In this document: piece after piece, positions 9,134-25,027 of the stretch
How positions within the stretch are numbered: position 1 is the stretch's first letter
Layout of the letters: each line of letters opens with the position of its first letter
Assembly: GCA_026874595.1 (NCBI GenBank)
Contig: CM049321.1
Coordinates: 15,333,479-15,397,478, forward strand
Source of the DNA: Sipunculus nudus
Taxonomy: Eukaryota; Annelida; Sipuncula; Golfingiida; Sipunculidae
Reading direction: 5' to 3'
DNA: 64,000 nt
Position numbers and translations under genes: made by a program
Notes under the pieces: model-generated
Database searches by the model: none
The model's input: only the letters and a program-made list of their open reading frames with translations
Told to the model about the DNA's origin: nothing

Positions 9134-12100
9134 CACCCGTTACATATATGTATGCCATCTAATCGAAATGAATACACACACAAAATATATCATAACACGC
9201 ACCACAATAATAAAAAAATGCAGTCGAACATCGAATTTCCGGTTTTTTTTAACGTTTACCTGAAATTAATATTGAGGAACCGAAATTTATCTAAATTACC
9301 CGAAAAATTAGGAATACCGATTTAAGAAAATTGATTTGTTTTTACACATTATCGAAAGTGACTCAAGAAATAACTGGCTGTGTGAAATATTTCATCATAT
9401 GCAGACTGGAACAGAGCACATTAAATAACAGAAGCGAACTGACCTCCACATGTAAACACAAGGCCAAGTATATATATGTAACCGGATAAACAAAAGCCTT
9501 CTTACTGGCCTTGCTAGTAAAGCTTGCTTTCCTAGCGAAGCGGTATAACGACTGACTTGTGTGTCACAGGTTGCGGGTTCGAACACACATTCGAGTCCAA
9601 TGTCTATTTTCACCCGTTACATATATGTATGCCATCTAATCGAAATGAATACACACACAAAATATATCATAACACGCACCACAATAATAACAAAATACAG
9701 TCGAACATCGAATTTCCGTATTTTTTTTACGTTTACCCGAAATTTATATTGAGGAACCGAAATTTATCTAAATTAACCGAAAAAGTAGGAATACCGATTT
9801 GAGAAAATTGATTTGTTTTTACACATTATCGAATGTGACTCCAGAAATAACTGCCTGTGTGAAATATTTCATCATATGTAGACTGGAACAGAGCACATTA
9901 AATAACAGAAGCGAACTGACCTCCACATGTAAACACAGGGCCAAGTATATATATGTAACCGGATATACAAAAGCCTTCTTACTGGCCTTGCCAGTGAAGC
10001 GTGCTTTACTAGCGAAGCGGTATGACGACTGACTTGTTTGTCACAGGTTGCGGGTTCGAACACACATTCGGGTCCATTGTCTATTTTCATCCGTTACATA
10101 TATGTATGCCATTTAATCGAAATGAATACACACACACAAAATATATCATAACACGCACCACAATAATAACAAAATACAGTCGAACATCGAATTTCCGTAT
10201 TTTTTTACGTTTATCCGAAATTTATATTGAGGAACCGAAATTTATCTAAATTCACCAAAAAAGTAGGAATACCGATTTAAGAAAATTGATTTGTTTTTAC
10301 ACATTATTGAATGTGACTCCAGAAATAACTGGCTGTATGAAATTTTTCATCATATGCAGACTGGAACAGAGCACATTAAATAACAGAAGCGAACTGACCT
10401 CCACATGTAAACATAGGGCCAAGTATATATATGTAACTGGATATACAAAAGCCTTCTTACTGGCCTTGCCAGTGAAGCGTGCTTTACTAGCGAAGCGGTA
10501 TAACGACTGACTTGTGTGTCACAGGTTGCGGGTTCGAACACACATTCGAGTCCAATGTCTATTTTCACCCGTTACATATATGTATGCCATCTAATCGAAA
10601 TGAATACACACACAAAATATATCATAACACGCACCACAATAATAACAAAATACAGTCGAACATCGAATTTCCTTTTTTTTTACGTTTACCCGAAATTTAT
10701 ATTGAGGAACCGAAATTTATCTAAATTCACCAAAAAAGTAGGAATACCGATTTAAGAAAATTGATTTGTTTTTACACATTGTCGAATGTTACTCTAGAAA
10801 TAACTGGCTGTATGAAATTTTTCATCATATGCAGACTGGAACAGAGCACATTAAATAACAGAAGCGAACTGACCTCCACATGTAAACACAGGGCCAAGTA
10901 TATATATATGTAACTGGATATACAAAAGCCTTCTTACTGGCCTTGCCAGTGAAGCATGCTTTACCAGCGAAGCGGTATAACGACTGACTTGTGTGTCACA
11001 GGTTGCGGGTTCGAACACGCATTCGGGTTCAGTGTCTATTTTCACCCGTTACATATATGTATGCCATCTAATCGAAATGAATACACACACAAAATATATC
11101 ATAACACGCACCACAATAATAAAAAAAATACAGTCGAACAGCGAATTTCCGTTTTTTTACGATTACCATTACCCGAAATTTATATTGAGGAACCGAAATT
11201 TATCTAAATCAACCGAAAAAGTAGGAATACCGATTTAAGAAAATTGATTTGTTTTTACACATTATCGAATGTGACTCCAGAAATAACTGGCTGTGTGAAA
11301 TATTTCATCATATGCAGACTGGAACAGAGCACATTAAATAACAGAAGCGAACTGACCTCCACATGTAAACACAGGGCCAGGTATATATATATGTAACCGA
11401 ATAAACAAAAGCCTTCTTACTGGCCTTGCTAGTAAAGCTTGCTTTCCTAGCGAAGCGGTATAACGACTGACTTGTGTGTCACAGGTTGCGGGTTCGAACA
11501 CGCATTCGGGTTCAGTGTCTATTTTCACCCGATACATATATGTATGCCATCTAATCGAAATGAATACACACACAAAATATATCATAACACGCACCACAAT
11601 AATAAAAAAATACAGTCGAACAGCGAATTTCCGTTTTTTTTACGTTTATCCGAAATTTATATTGAGGAACCGAAATTTATCTAAATTAACCGAAAAAGTA
11701 GGAATACCGATTTAAGAAAATTGATTTGTTTTTACACATTATTGAATGTGACTCCAGAAATAACTGGCTGTGTGAAATATTTCATCATATGTTGACTGGA
11801 ACAGAGCACATTAAATAACAGAAGCGAACTGACCTTCAGATGTAAACACAGGGCCAAGTATATATATGTAACCGGATAAACAAAAGCCTTCTTACTGGCC
11901 TTGCTAGTGAAGCTTGCTTCACTAGCGAAGCGGTATGACGACTGACTTGTTTGTCACAGGTTGCGGGTTCGAACACACATTCGGGTCCATTGTCTATTTT
12001 CATCCGTTACATATATGTATGCCATCTAATCGAAATGAATACACACGCAAAATATATCATAACACGCACCACAATAATAACAAAATACAGTCGAACATCG

Positions 12101-15100
12101 AATTTCCGTTTTTTTTAACGTTTACCCGAAATTTATATTGAGGAACCGAAATTTATCTAAATCAACCGAAAAAGTAGGAATACCGATTTAAGAAAATTGA
12201 TTTGTTTTTACACATTATCGAATGTGACTCCAGAAATAACTGGCTGTGTGAAATATTTCATCATATGCAGACTGGAACAGAGCACATTAAATAACAGAAG
12301 CGAACTGACCTCCACATGTAAACACAGGGCCAGTTATATATATATGTAACCGGATAAACAAAAGCCTTCTTACTGGCCTTGCTAGTGAAGCTTGCTTCAC
12401 AAGCGAAGCGGTATAACGACTGACTTGTTTGTCACAGGTTGCGGTTCGAACACGCTTTCGGGTTCAGTGTCTATTTTCACCCGTTACATATATGTATGCC
12501 ATCTAATCGAAATGAATACACACACAAAATATATCATAACACGCATCACAATAATAACAAAAATACAGTCGAACAGCGAATTTCCGTTTTTTTACGATTA
12601 CCCTAAATTTATATTGAGGAACCGAAATTTATCTAAATCAACCGAAAAAGTAGGAATACCGATTTAAGAAAATTGATTTGTTTTTACACATTATCGAATG
12701 TGACTCCAGAAATAACTGGCTGTGTGAAATATTTCATCATATGCAGACTGGAACAGAGCACATTAAATAACAGAAGCGAACTGACCTCCACATGTAAACA
12801 CAGGGCCAGGTATATATATATGTAACCGGATAAACAAAAGCCTTCTTACTGGCCTTGCTAGTAAAGCTTGCTTTCCTAGCGAAGCGGTATAACGACTGAC
12901 TTGTTTGTCACAGGTTGCGGGTTCGAACACACATTCGGGTTCAGTGTCTATTTTCACCCGTTACATATATGTATGCCATCTAATCGAAATGAATACACAC
13001 ACAAAATATATCATAACACGCACCACAATAATAACAAAATACAGTCGAACATCGAATTTCCGTATTTTTTTTACGTTTACCCGAAATTTATATTGAGCAA
13101 CCGAAATTTATCTAAATTCACCGAAAAAGTAGGAATACCGATTTAAGAAAATTGATTTGTTTTTACACATTGTCGAATGTTACTCTAGAAATAACAGGCT
13201 GTATGAAATTTTTCATCATATGCAGACTGGAACAGATCACATTAAATAACAGAAGCGAACTGACCTCCACATGTAAACACAGGGCCAAGTATATATATGT
13301 AACCGGATATACAAAAGCCTTCTTACTGGCCTTGCTTGTGAAGCGTGCTTTACTAGCGAAGCGGTATAACGACTGACTTGTGTGTCACAGGTTGCGGGTT
13401 CGAACACGCATTCGGGTTCAGTGTCTATTTTCACCCGTTACATATATGTATGCCATCTAATCGAAATGAATACACACACAAAATATATCATAACACGCAC
13501 CACAATAATAAAAAAATACATTCGAACATCGAATTTCCGTTTTTTTTATACGTTTATCCGAAATTTATATTGAGGAACCGAAATTTATCTAAATTAAGCG
13601 AAAAATTAGGAATACCGATTTAAGAAAATTGATTTGTTTTTACACATTATCGAAAGTGACTCCAGAAATAACTGCCTGTGTGAAATATTTCATCATATGC
13701 AGACTGGAACAGAGCACATTAAATAACAGAAGCGTACTGACCTCCACATGTAAATACAGGGCCTAGTATATATATGTAACCGGATAATCAAAAGCCTTCT
13801 TACTGGCCTTGCTAGTGAAGCTTGCTTTACTAGCGAAGCGGTATAACGACTGTCTTTTTTGTCACAGGTTGCGGGTTCGAACACACATTCGGGTCCATTG
13901 TCTATTTTCACCCGTTACATATATGAATGCCATCTAATCGAAATGAATACACACACAAAATATATCATAACACGCACCACAACAATAACAAAATACAGTC
14001 GAACATCGAATTTCCGTATTTTTTTTACGTTTACCCGAAATTTATATTGAGGAACCGAAATTTATCTTAATTAACCGAAAAATTAGGAATACCGATTTAA
14101 GAAAATTGATTTGTTTTTACACATTATCGAATGTGACTCCAGAAATAACTGGCTGTGTGAAATATTTCATCATATGCAGACTGGAACAGAGCACATTAAA
14201 TAACAGAAGCGAACTGACCTCCTCATGTAATCACAGAGCCAAGTTTATATATGTAACCGGATATACAAAAGCCTTCTTACTTGCCTTGCTAGTGAAGCGT
14301 GCTTTACTAGCGAAGCGGTATAACGACTGACTTGTGTGTCACAGGTTGCGGGTGCGAACACGCATTCGGGTTCAGTGTCTATTTTCACCCGTTACATATA
14401 TGTATGCCATCTAATCGAAATGAATACACACACAAAATATATCATAACACGCACCACAATAATAAAAAATACAGTCGAATATCGAATTTCCGGTTTTTTT
14501 AACGTTTACCTGAAATTTATATTGAGGAACCGAAATTTATCTAAATTAACCGAAAAAGTAGGAATACCGATTTAAAAAAATTGATTTGTTTTTACACATT
14601 ATCGAAAGTGACTCCAGAAATAACTGGCTGTGTGAAATATTCCATCATATGCAGACTGGAACAGAGCACATTAAATAACGGAAGCGAACTGACCTCCAGA
14701 TGTAAACACAGGACCAAGTATATATATGTAACCGGATAAACAAAAGCCTTCTTACTGGCCTTGCTATTGAAGCTTGCTTTACTAGCGAAGCGGTATATCG
14801 ACTGACTTGTGTGTCTCAGGTTGCGGGTTCGAACATACATTCGGGTTCAGTGTCTATTTTCACCCGTTACATATATGTATGCCATCTAATCGAAATGAAT
14901 ACACACACAAAATATATCATAACACGCACCACAATAATAAAAAAAATACAGTCGAACATCGAATTTCCGTTTTTTTTTTTACGTTTACCCGAAATTTATA
15001 TTGAGGAACCGAAATTTATCTAAATTAACCGAAAAAGTAGGAATACCGATTTAAGAAAATTGATTTGTTTTTACCCATTATCGAATGTGACTCCAGAAAT

Positions 15101-18100
15101 AACTGGCTGTGTGAAATATTTCATCATATGCAGACTGGAACAGAGCACATTAAATAACAGAAGCGAACTGACCTCCACATGTATACACAGGGCAAAGTAT
15201 ATATATGTAACCGGATATACAAAAGCCTTCTTACTGGCCTTGCCAGTGAAGCTTGCTTTACTAGCGAAGCGGTATAACGACTGACTTGTGTGTCACAGGT
15301 TGCGGGTTCGAACACACATTCGGGTTCAGTGTCTATTTTCACCCGTTACATATATGTATGCCATCTAATCGAAATGAATACACACACACAATATATCATA
15401 ACACGCACCACAATAATAAAAAAATACAGTCGAACATCGAATTTCCGGATTTTTTTACGTTTACCTGAAATTTATATTGAGGAACCAAAATTTATCTAAA
15501 TTAATCGAAAAATTAGGAATACCGATTTAAGAAAATTGATTTGTTTTTACACATTATCGAAAGTGACTCCAGAAATAACTGGCTGTGTGAAATATTTCAT
15601 CATATGAAGACTGGAACAGAGCACATTAAATAACAGAAGCGAACTGACCTCCAGATGTAAACACAGGGCCAAGTATATATATGTAACCGGATAAACAAAA
15701 GCCTTCTTACTGGCCTCGCTAGTGAAGCTTGCTTTACTAGCGAAGCGGTATAACGACTGACTTGTGTGTCACAGGTTGCTGGTTCGAACACACATTCGGG
15801 TCCAATGTCAATTTTCACCCGTTACATATATGTATGCCATCTAATCGAAATGAATACACACGCAAAATATATCATAACACGCACCACAATAATAAGAAAA
15901 TACAGTCGAACATCGAATTTCCGTTTTTTTTTACGTTTACCCGAAATTTATATTGAGGAACCGAAATTTATCTAAATTAACCGAAAAAGTAGGAATACCG
16001 ATTTAAGAAAATTGATTTGTTTTTACACATTATCGAAAGTGACCCCAGAAATAACTGGCTGTGTGAAATATTTCATCATATGAAGACTGGAACAGAGCAC
16101 ATTAAATAACAGAAGCGAACTGACCTCCACATGTAAAAACAAGGCCAAGTATATATATGTAACCGGATAAACAAAAGCCTTCTTACTGGCCTTGCTAGTG
16201 AAGCTTGCTTTACTAGCGAAGCGGTTTAACGACTGACTTGTGTGTCTCTGGTTGCGGGTTCGAACACACATTCGAGTCCAATGTCTATTTTCACCCGTTA
16301 CATATATGTATGCCATCTAATCGAAATGAATACACACACAAAATATATCATAACACGCACCACAATTATAACAAAATACAGTCGAACATCTAATTTCCGG
16401 ATTTTTTTACGTTTACCTGAAATTTATATTGAGGAACCGAAATTTATCTAAATCAACCGAAAAAGTAGGAATACCGATTTAAGAAAATTGATTTGTTTTT
16501 ACACATTATCGAATGTGACTCCAGAAATAACTGGCTGTGTGAAATATTTCATCATATGCAGACTGGAACAGAGCACATTAAATAACAGAAGCGAACTGAC
16601 CTCCACATGTAAACACAAGGCCAGGTATATATATATGTAACCGGATAAACAAAAGCCTTCTTACTGGCCTTGCTAGTGAAGCTTGCTTCACTAGCGAAGC
16701 AGTATAACGACTGACTTGTTTGTCACAGGTTGCGGTTCGAACACGCATTCGGGTTCAGTGTCTATTTTCACCCGTTACATATATGTATGCCATCTAAACG
16801 AAATGAATACACACACAAAATATATCATAACACGCACCACAATAATAAAAAAATACATTCGAACATCGAATTTCCGTTTTTTTTTTACGTTTATCCGAAA
16901 TTTATATTGAGGAACCGAAATTTATCTAAATTAAGCGAAAAATTAGGAATACCGATTTAAGAAAATTGATTTGTTTTTACACATTATCGAAAGTGACTCC
17001 AGAAATAACTGCCTGTGTGAAATATTTCATCATATGCAGACTGGAACAGAGCACATTAAATAACAGAAGCGTACTGACCTCCACATGTAAACACAGGGCC
17101 TAGTATATATATGTAACCGGATAATCAAAAGCCTTCTTACTGGCCTTGCTAGTGAAGCTTGCTTTACTAGCGAAGCGGTATAGCGACTGTCTTGTTTGTC
17201 ACAGGTTGCGGGTTCGAACACACATTCGGGTCCATTTTTCTATTTTCACCCGTTACATATATGAATGCCATCTAATCGAAATGAATACACACACAAAATA
17301 TATCATAACACGCACCACAACAATAACAAAATACAGTCGAACATCGAATTTCCGTATTTTTTTTACGTTTACCCGAAATTTATATTGAGGAACCGAAATT
17401 TATCTTAATTAACCGAAAAATTAGGAATACCGATTTAAGAAAATTGATTTGTTTTTACACATTATCGAATGTGACTCCAGAAATAACTGGCTGTGTGAAA
17501 TATTTCATCATATGCAGACTGGAACAGAGCACATTAAATAGCAGAAGCGAACTGACCTCCTCATGTAATCACAGAGCCAAGTATATATATGTAACCGGAT
17601 ATACAAAAGCCTTCTTACTGGCCTTGCCAGTGAAGCGTGCTTTACCAGCGAAGCGGTATAACGACTGACTTGTGTGTCACAGGTTGCGGGTTCGAACACG
17701 CATTCGGGTTCAGTGTCTATTTTCACCCGTTACATATATGTATGCCATCTAATCGAAATGAATACACACACAAAATATATCATAACACGCACCACAATAA
17801 TAAAAAAAATACAGTCGAACAGCGAATTTCCGTTTTTTTACGATTACCCGAAATTTATATTGAGGAACCGAAATTTATCTAAATCAACCGAAAAAGTAGG
17901 AATACCGATTTAAGAAAATTGATTTGTTTTTACACATTATCGAATGTGACTCCAGAAATAACTGGCTGTATGAAATTTTTCATCATATGCAGACTGGAAG
18001 AGAGCACATTAAATAACAGAAGCGAACTGACCTCCACATGTAAACACAGGGCCAAGTATATATATGTAACTGGATATACAAAAGCCTTCTTACTGGCCTT

Positions 18101-20264
18101 GCCAGTGAAGCGTGCTTTACCAGCGAAGCGGTATAACGACTGACTTGTGTGTCACAGGTTGCGGGTTCGAACACGCATTCGGGTTCAGTGTCTATTTTCA
18201 CCCGTTACATATATGTATGCCATCTAATCGAAATGAATACACACACAAAATATATCATAACACGCACCACAATAATAACAAAATACAGTCGAACATCGAA
18301 TTTCCGTATTTTTTTTACGTTTACCCGAAATTTATATTGAGGAACCGAAATTAATCTAAATTCACCGAAAAAGTAGGAATACCGATTTAAGAAAATTGAT
18401 TTGTTTTTACACATTGTCGAATGTTACTCTAGAAATAACTGGCTGTATGAAATTTTTCATCATATGCAGACTGGAACAGATCACATTAAATAACAGAAGC
18501 GAACTGACCTCCACATGTAAACACAGGGCCAAGTATATATGTGTAACCGGATATACAAAAGCCTTCTTACTGGCCTTGCTAGTGAAGCGTGCTTTACTAG
18601 CGAAGCGGTATAACGACTGACTTGTGTGTCACAGGTTGCGGGTTCGAACACGCATTCGGGTTCAGTGTCTATTTTCACCCGTTACATATATGTATGCCAT
18701 CTAATCGAAATGAATACACACACAAAATATATCATAACACGCACCACAATAATAAAAAAATACATTCGAACATCGAATTTCCTTTTTTTTTTACGTTTAT
18801 CCGAAATTTATATTGAGGAACCAAAATTTATCTAAATTAAGCGAAAAATTAGGAATACCGATTTAAGAAAATTGATTTGTTTTTACACATTATCGAAAGT
18901 GACTCCAGAAATAACTGGCTGTGTGAAATATTCCATCATATGCAGACTGGAACAGAGCACATTAAATAGCAGAAGCGAACTGACCTCCTCATGTAATGAC
19001 AGAGCCAAGTATATATATGTAACCGGATATGCAAAAGCCTTCTTACTGGCCTTGCTAGTGAAGCGTGCTTTACTAGCGAAGCGGTATAACGACTGACTTG
19101 TGTGTCACAGGTTGCGGGTGCGAACACGCATTCGGGTTCAGTGTCTATTTTCACCCGTTACATATATGTATGCCATCTAATCGAAATGAATACACACACA
19201 AAATATATCATAACACGCACCACAATAATAAAAAATACAGTCGAACATCGAATTTCCGGTTTTTTTAACGTTTACCTGAAATTTATATTGAGGAACCGAA
19301 ATTTATCTAAATTAACCGAAAAAGTAGGAATACCGATTTAAGAAAATTGATTTGTTTTTACACATTATCGAAAGTGACTCAAGAAATAACTGGCTGTGTG
19401 AAATATTTCATCATATGAAGACTGGAACAGAGCACATTAAATAACAGAAGCGAACTGACCTCCACATGTAAACACAAGGCCAAGTATATATATGTAACCG
19501 GATAAACAAAAGCCTTCTTACTGGCCTTGCTAGTGAAGCTTGCTTTACTAGCGAAGCGGTTTAACGACTGACTTGTGTGTCACAGGTTGCGGGTTCGAAC
19601 ACACATTCGAGTCCAATGTCTATTTTCACCCGTTACATATATGTATGCCATCTAATCGAAATGAATACACACACAAAATATATCATAACACGCACCACAA
19701 TAATAACAAAATACAGTCGAACATCGAATTTCCGTTTTTTTTTACGTTTACCCGAAATTTATATTGAGGAACCGAAATTTATCTAAATTCACCAAAAAAG
19801 TAGGAATACCGATTTAAGAAAATTGATTTGTTTTTACACATTATCGAATGTGACTCCAGAAATAACTGGCTGTATGAAATTTTTCATCATATGCAGACTG
19901 GAAGAGAGCACATTAAATAACAGAAGCGAACTGACCTCCACATGTAAACACAGGGCCAAGTATATATATGTAACTGGATATACAAAAGCCTTCTTACTGG
20001 CCTTGCCAGTGAAGCGTGCTTTACCAGCGAAGCGGTATAACGACTGACTTGTGTGTCACAGGTTGCGGGTTCGAACACGCATTCGGGTTCAGTGTCTATT
20101 TTCACCCGTTACATATATGTATGCCATCTAATCGAAATGAATACACACACAAAATATATCATAACACGCACCACAATAATAAAAAAAATACAGTCGAACA
20201 GCGAATTTCCGTTTTTTTACGATTACCCGAAATTTATATTGAGGAACCGAAATTTATCTAAATT

Positions 20265-23200
20265 TAAGCGAAAAATTAGGAACACCGATTTAAGAAAATT
20301 GATTTGTTTTTACACATTATCGAAAGTGACTCCAGAAATAACTGGCTGTGTGAAATATTCCATCATATGCAGACTGGAACAGAGCACATTAAATAACAGA
20401 AGCGAACTGACCTCCACATGTAAACACAGGGCCAAGTATATATATGTAACCGGATAAACAAAAGCCTTCTTACTGGCCTTGCTAGTGAAGCTTGCTTTAC
20501 TAGCGAAGCGGTATAACGACTGACTTGTGTGTCTCAGGTTGCGGGTTCGAACACACATTCGGGTTCAGTGTCTATTTTCACCCGTTACATATATGTATGC
20601 CATCTAATCGAAATGAATACACACACAAAATATATCATAACACGCACCACAATAATAAAAAAAATACAGTCGAACAACGAATTTCCGTTTTTTTTACGTT
20701 TACCCGAAATTTATATTGAGGAACCGAAATTTATCTAAATTAACCGAAAAAGTAGGAATACCGATTTAAGAAAATTGATTTGTTTTTACACATTATCGAA
20801 AGTGACTCCAGAAATAACTGGTTGTGTGAAATATTTCATCATATGAAGACTGGAACAGAGCACATTAAATAACAGAAGCGAACTGACCTCCAGATGTAAA
20901 CACAGGGCCAAGTATATATATGTAACCGGATAAACAAAAGCCTTCTTACTGGCCTTGGTAGTGAAGCTTGCTTTACTAGCGAAGCGGTATAACGACTGAC
21001 TTGTGTGTCACAGGTTGCGGGTTCGAACACACATTCGGGTCCAATGTCAATTTTCACCCGTTACATATATGTATGCCATCTAATCGATATGAATACACAC
21101 GCAAAATATATCATAACACGCACCACAATAATAACAAAATACAGTCGAACATCGAATTTCCGTTTTTTTTTACGTTTACCCGAAATTTATATTGAGGAAC
21201 CGAAATTTATCTAAATTAACCGAAAAAGTAGGAATACCGATTTAAGAAAATTGATTTGTTTTTACACATTATTGAATGTGACTCCAGAAATAACTGCCTG
21301 TGTTAAATATTTCATCATATGCAGACTGGAACAGAGCACATTAAATAACAGAAGCGTACTGACCTCCACATGCAAACACAGGGCCAAGTATATATATGTA
21401 ACCAGATAAACAAAAGCCTTCTTACTGGCCTTGCTAGTGAAGCTTGCTTCACTAGCGAAGCGGTATAACGACTGCCTTGTTTGTCACAGGTTGCGGGTTC
21501 GAACACGCATTCGGGTTCAGTGTCTATTTTCACCCGTTACATATATGTATGCCATCTAATCGAAATGAATACACACACAAAATATATGATAACACGCACC
21601 ACAATAATAAAAAAGATACAGTCGAACAGCGAATTTCCGTTTTTTTTACGATTACCCGAAATTTATATTGAGGAACCGAAATTTATCTAAATCAACCGAA
21701 AAAGTAGGAATACCGATTTAAGAAAATTGATTTGTTTTTACACATTATTGAATGTGACTCCAGAAATAACTGGCTGTGTGAAATATTTCATCATATGCAG
21801 ACTGGAACAGAGCACATTAAATAACAGAAGCGTACTGACCTCCACATGTAAACACAGGGCCAAGTATATATATGTAACCGGATAATCAAAAGCCTTCTTA
21901 CTGGCCTTGCTAGTGAAGCTTGCTTCACTAGCGAAGCGGTATAACGACTGTCTTGTTTGTCACAGGTTGCGGGTTCGAACACACATTCGGGTCCATTGTC
22001 TATTTTTACCCGTTACATATATGAATGCCATCTAATCGAAATGAATACACACACAAAATATATCATAACACGCACCACAACAATAACAAAATACAGTCGA
22101 ACATCGAATTTCCGTATTTTTTTTACGTTTACCCGAAATTTATATTGAGGAACCGAAATTTATCTAAATTCACCGAAAAAGTAGGAATACCGATTTAAGA
22201 AAATTGATTTGTTTTTACACATTATCGAATGTGACTCCAGAAATAACTGGCTGTATGAAATTTTTCATCATATGCAGACTGGAACAGAGCACATTAAATA
22301 ATAGAAGCGAACTGACCTCCACATGTAAACACAGGGCCAAGTATATATATGTAACCGGATATACAAAAGCCTTCTTACTGGCCTTGCCAGTGAAGCGTGC
22401 TTTACTAGCGAAGCGGTATAACGACTGACTTGTGTGTCTCTGGTTGCGGGTTCGAACACGCATTCGGGTTCAGTGTCTATTTTCACCCGATACATATATG
22501 TATGCCATCTAATCGAAATGAATACACACACAAAATATATCATAACACGCACCAGAATAATGAAAAAAATACAGTCGAACATCGAATTTCCGTTTTTTTT
22601 ACGTTTATCCGAAATTTATATTGAGAAACCGAAATTTATCTAAATTAAGCGAAAAATTAGGAACACCGATTTAAGAAAATTGATTTGTTTTTACACATTA
22701 TCGAAAGTGACTCCAGAAATAACTGGCTGTGTGAAATATTCCATCATATGCAGACTGGAACGGAGCACATTAAATAACAGAAGCGAACTGACCTCCACAT
22801 GTAAACACAGGGCCAAGTATATATATGTAACCGGATAAACAAAAGCCTTCTTACTGGCCTTGCTAGTGAAGCTTGCTTTACAAGCGAAGCGGTATAACGA
22901 CTGACTTGTGTGTCTCTGGTTGCGGGTTCGAACACACATTCGGGTTCAGTGTCTATTTTCACCCGTTACATATAAGTATGCCATCTAATCGAAATGAATA
23001 CACACACAAAATATATCATAACACGCACCACAATAATAAAAAAAATACAGTCGAACATCGAATTTCCGTTTTTTTTACGTTTACCCGAAATTTATATTGA
23101 GGAACCGAAATTTATCTAAACTAACCGAAAAAGTAGGAATACCGATTTAAGAAAATTGATTTCTTTTTACACATTATCGAATGTGACTCCAGAAATAACT

Positions 23201-23620
23201 GGCTGTGTGAAATGTTTCATCATATGAAGACTGGAACAGAGAACATTAAATAACAGAAGCGAACTGACCTCCAGATGTAAACACAGGGCCAAGTATATAT
23301 ATGTAACCGGATAAACAAAAGCCTTCTTACTGGCCTTGCTAGTGAAGCTTGCTTTACTAGCGAAGCGGTATAACGACTGACTTGTGTGTCACAGGTTGCG
23401 GGTTCGAACACACATTCTTGTCCAATGTCAATTTTCACCCGTTACATATATGTATGCCATCTAATCGAAATGAATACACACGCAAAATATATGATAACAC
23501 GCACCACAATAATAACAAAATACAGTCGAACATCGAATTTCCGTTTTTTTTTTACGTTTACCCGAAATTTATATTGAGGAACCGAAATTTATCTAAATTA
23601 ACCGAAAAAGTAGGAATACC
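20265..23620 (+). repeat. Higher-order block A, copy 1 (7 monomers)
   Basis: This block is almost identical to 25028-28385 at a constant offset of 4763-4765 bp (10 monomers). Shared private variants include GTAGTGAAGC, CATTCTTGTCC after a B box, and ATATAAGTATG. The match decays sharply at both edges. Confidence 0.85.
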
Positions 23621-25027
23621 AATTTAAGAAAATTGATTTGTTTTTACACATTATCGAATGTGACTCCAGAAATAACTGGCTGTATGAAATTTTTCATCAT
23701 ATGCAGACTGGAACAGAGCACATTAAATAACAGAAGGGAACTGACCTCCACATGTAAACACAGGGCCAAGTATATATATGTAACTGGATATACAAAAGCC
23801 TTCTTACTGGCCTTGCCAGTGAAGCGTGCTTTACCAGCGAAGCGGTATAACGACTGACTTGTGTGTCACAGGTTGCGGGTTCGAACACGCATTCGGGTTC
23901 AGTGTCTATTTTCACCCGTTACATATATGTATGCCATCTAATCGAAATGAATACACACACAAAATATACCATAACACGCACCACAATAATAAAAAAAATA
24001 CAGTCGAACAGCGAATTTCCGTTTTTTTACGATTACCCGAAATTTATATTGAGGAACCGAAATTTATCTAAATCAACCGAAAAAGTAGGAATACCGATTT
24101 AAGAAAATTGATTTGTTTTTACACATTATCGAATGTGACTCCAGAAATAACTGGCTGTGTGAAATATTTCATCATATGCAGACTGGAACAGAGCACATTA
24201 AATAACAGAAGCGAACTGACCTCCACATGTAAACACAGGGCCAGGTATATATATATGTAACCGGATAAACAAAAGCCTTCTTAGTTGCCTTGCTAGTAAA
24301 GCTTGCTTTCCCAGCGAAGCGGTATAACGACTGACTTGTTTGTCACAGGTTGCGGGTTCGAACACACATTCGGGTTCAGTGTCTATTTTCACCCGTTACA
24401 TATATGTATGCCATCTAATCGAAATGAATGCACACACAAAATATATCATAACACGCACCACAATAATAACAAAATACAGTCGAACATCGAATTTCCGTAT
24501 TTTTTTAACGTTTACCCGAAATTTATATTGAGGAACCGAAATTTATGTAAATTCACCGAAAAAGTAGGAATACCGATTTAAGAAAATTGATTTGTTTTTA
24601 CACATTATCGAATGTGACTCCAGAAATAACTGGCTGTATGAAATTTTTCATCATATGCAGACTGGAAGAGAGCACATTAAATAACAGAAGGGAACTGACC
24701 TCCACATGTAAACACAGGGCCAAGTATATATATGTAACCGGATATACAAAAGCCTTCTTACTGGCCTTGCCAGTGAAGCGTGCTTTACTAGCGAAGCGGT
24801 ATAACGACTGACTTGTGTGTCACAGGTTGCGGGTTCGAACACGCATTCGGGTTCAGTGTCTATTTTCACCCGATACATATATGTATGCCATCTAATCGAA
24901 ATGAATACACACACAAAATATATCATAACACGCACCACAATAATAAAAAAATACAGTCGAACATCGAATTTCCGTTTTTTTTACGTTTATCCGAAATTTA
25001 TATTGAGGAACCGAAATTTATCTAAAT

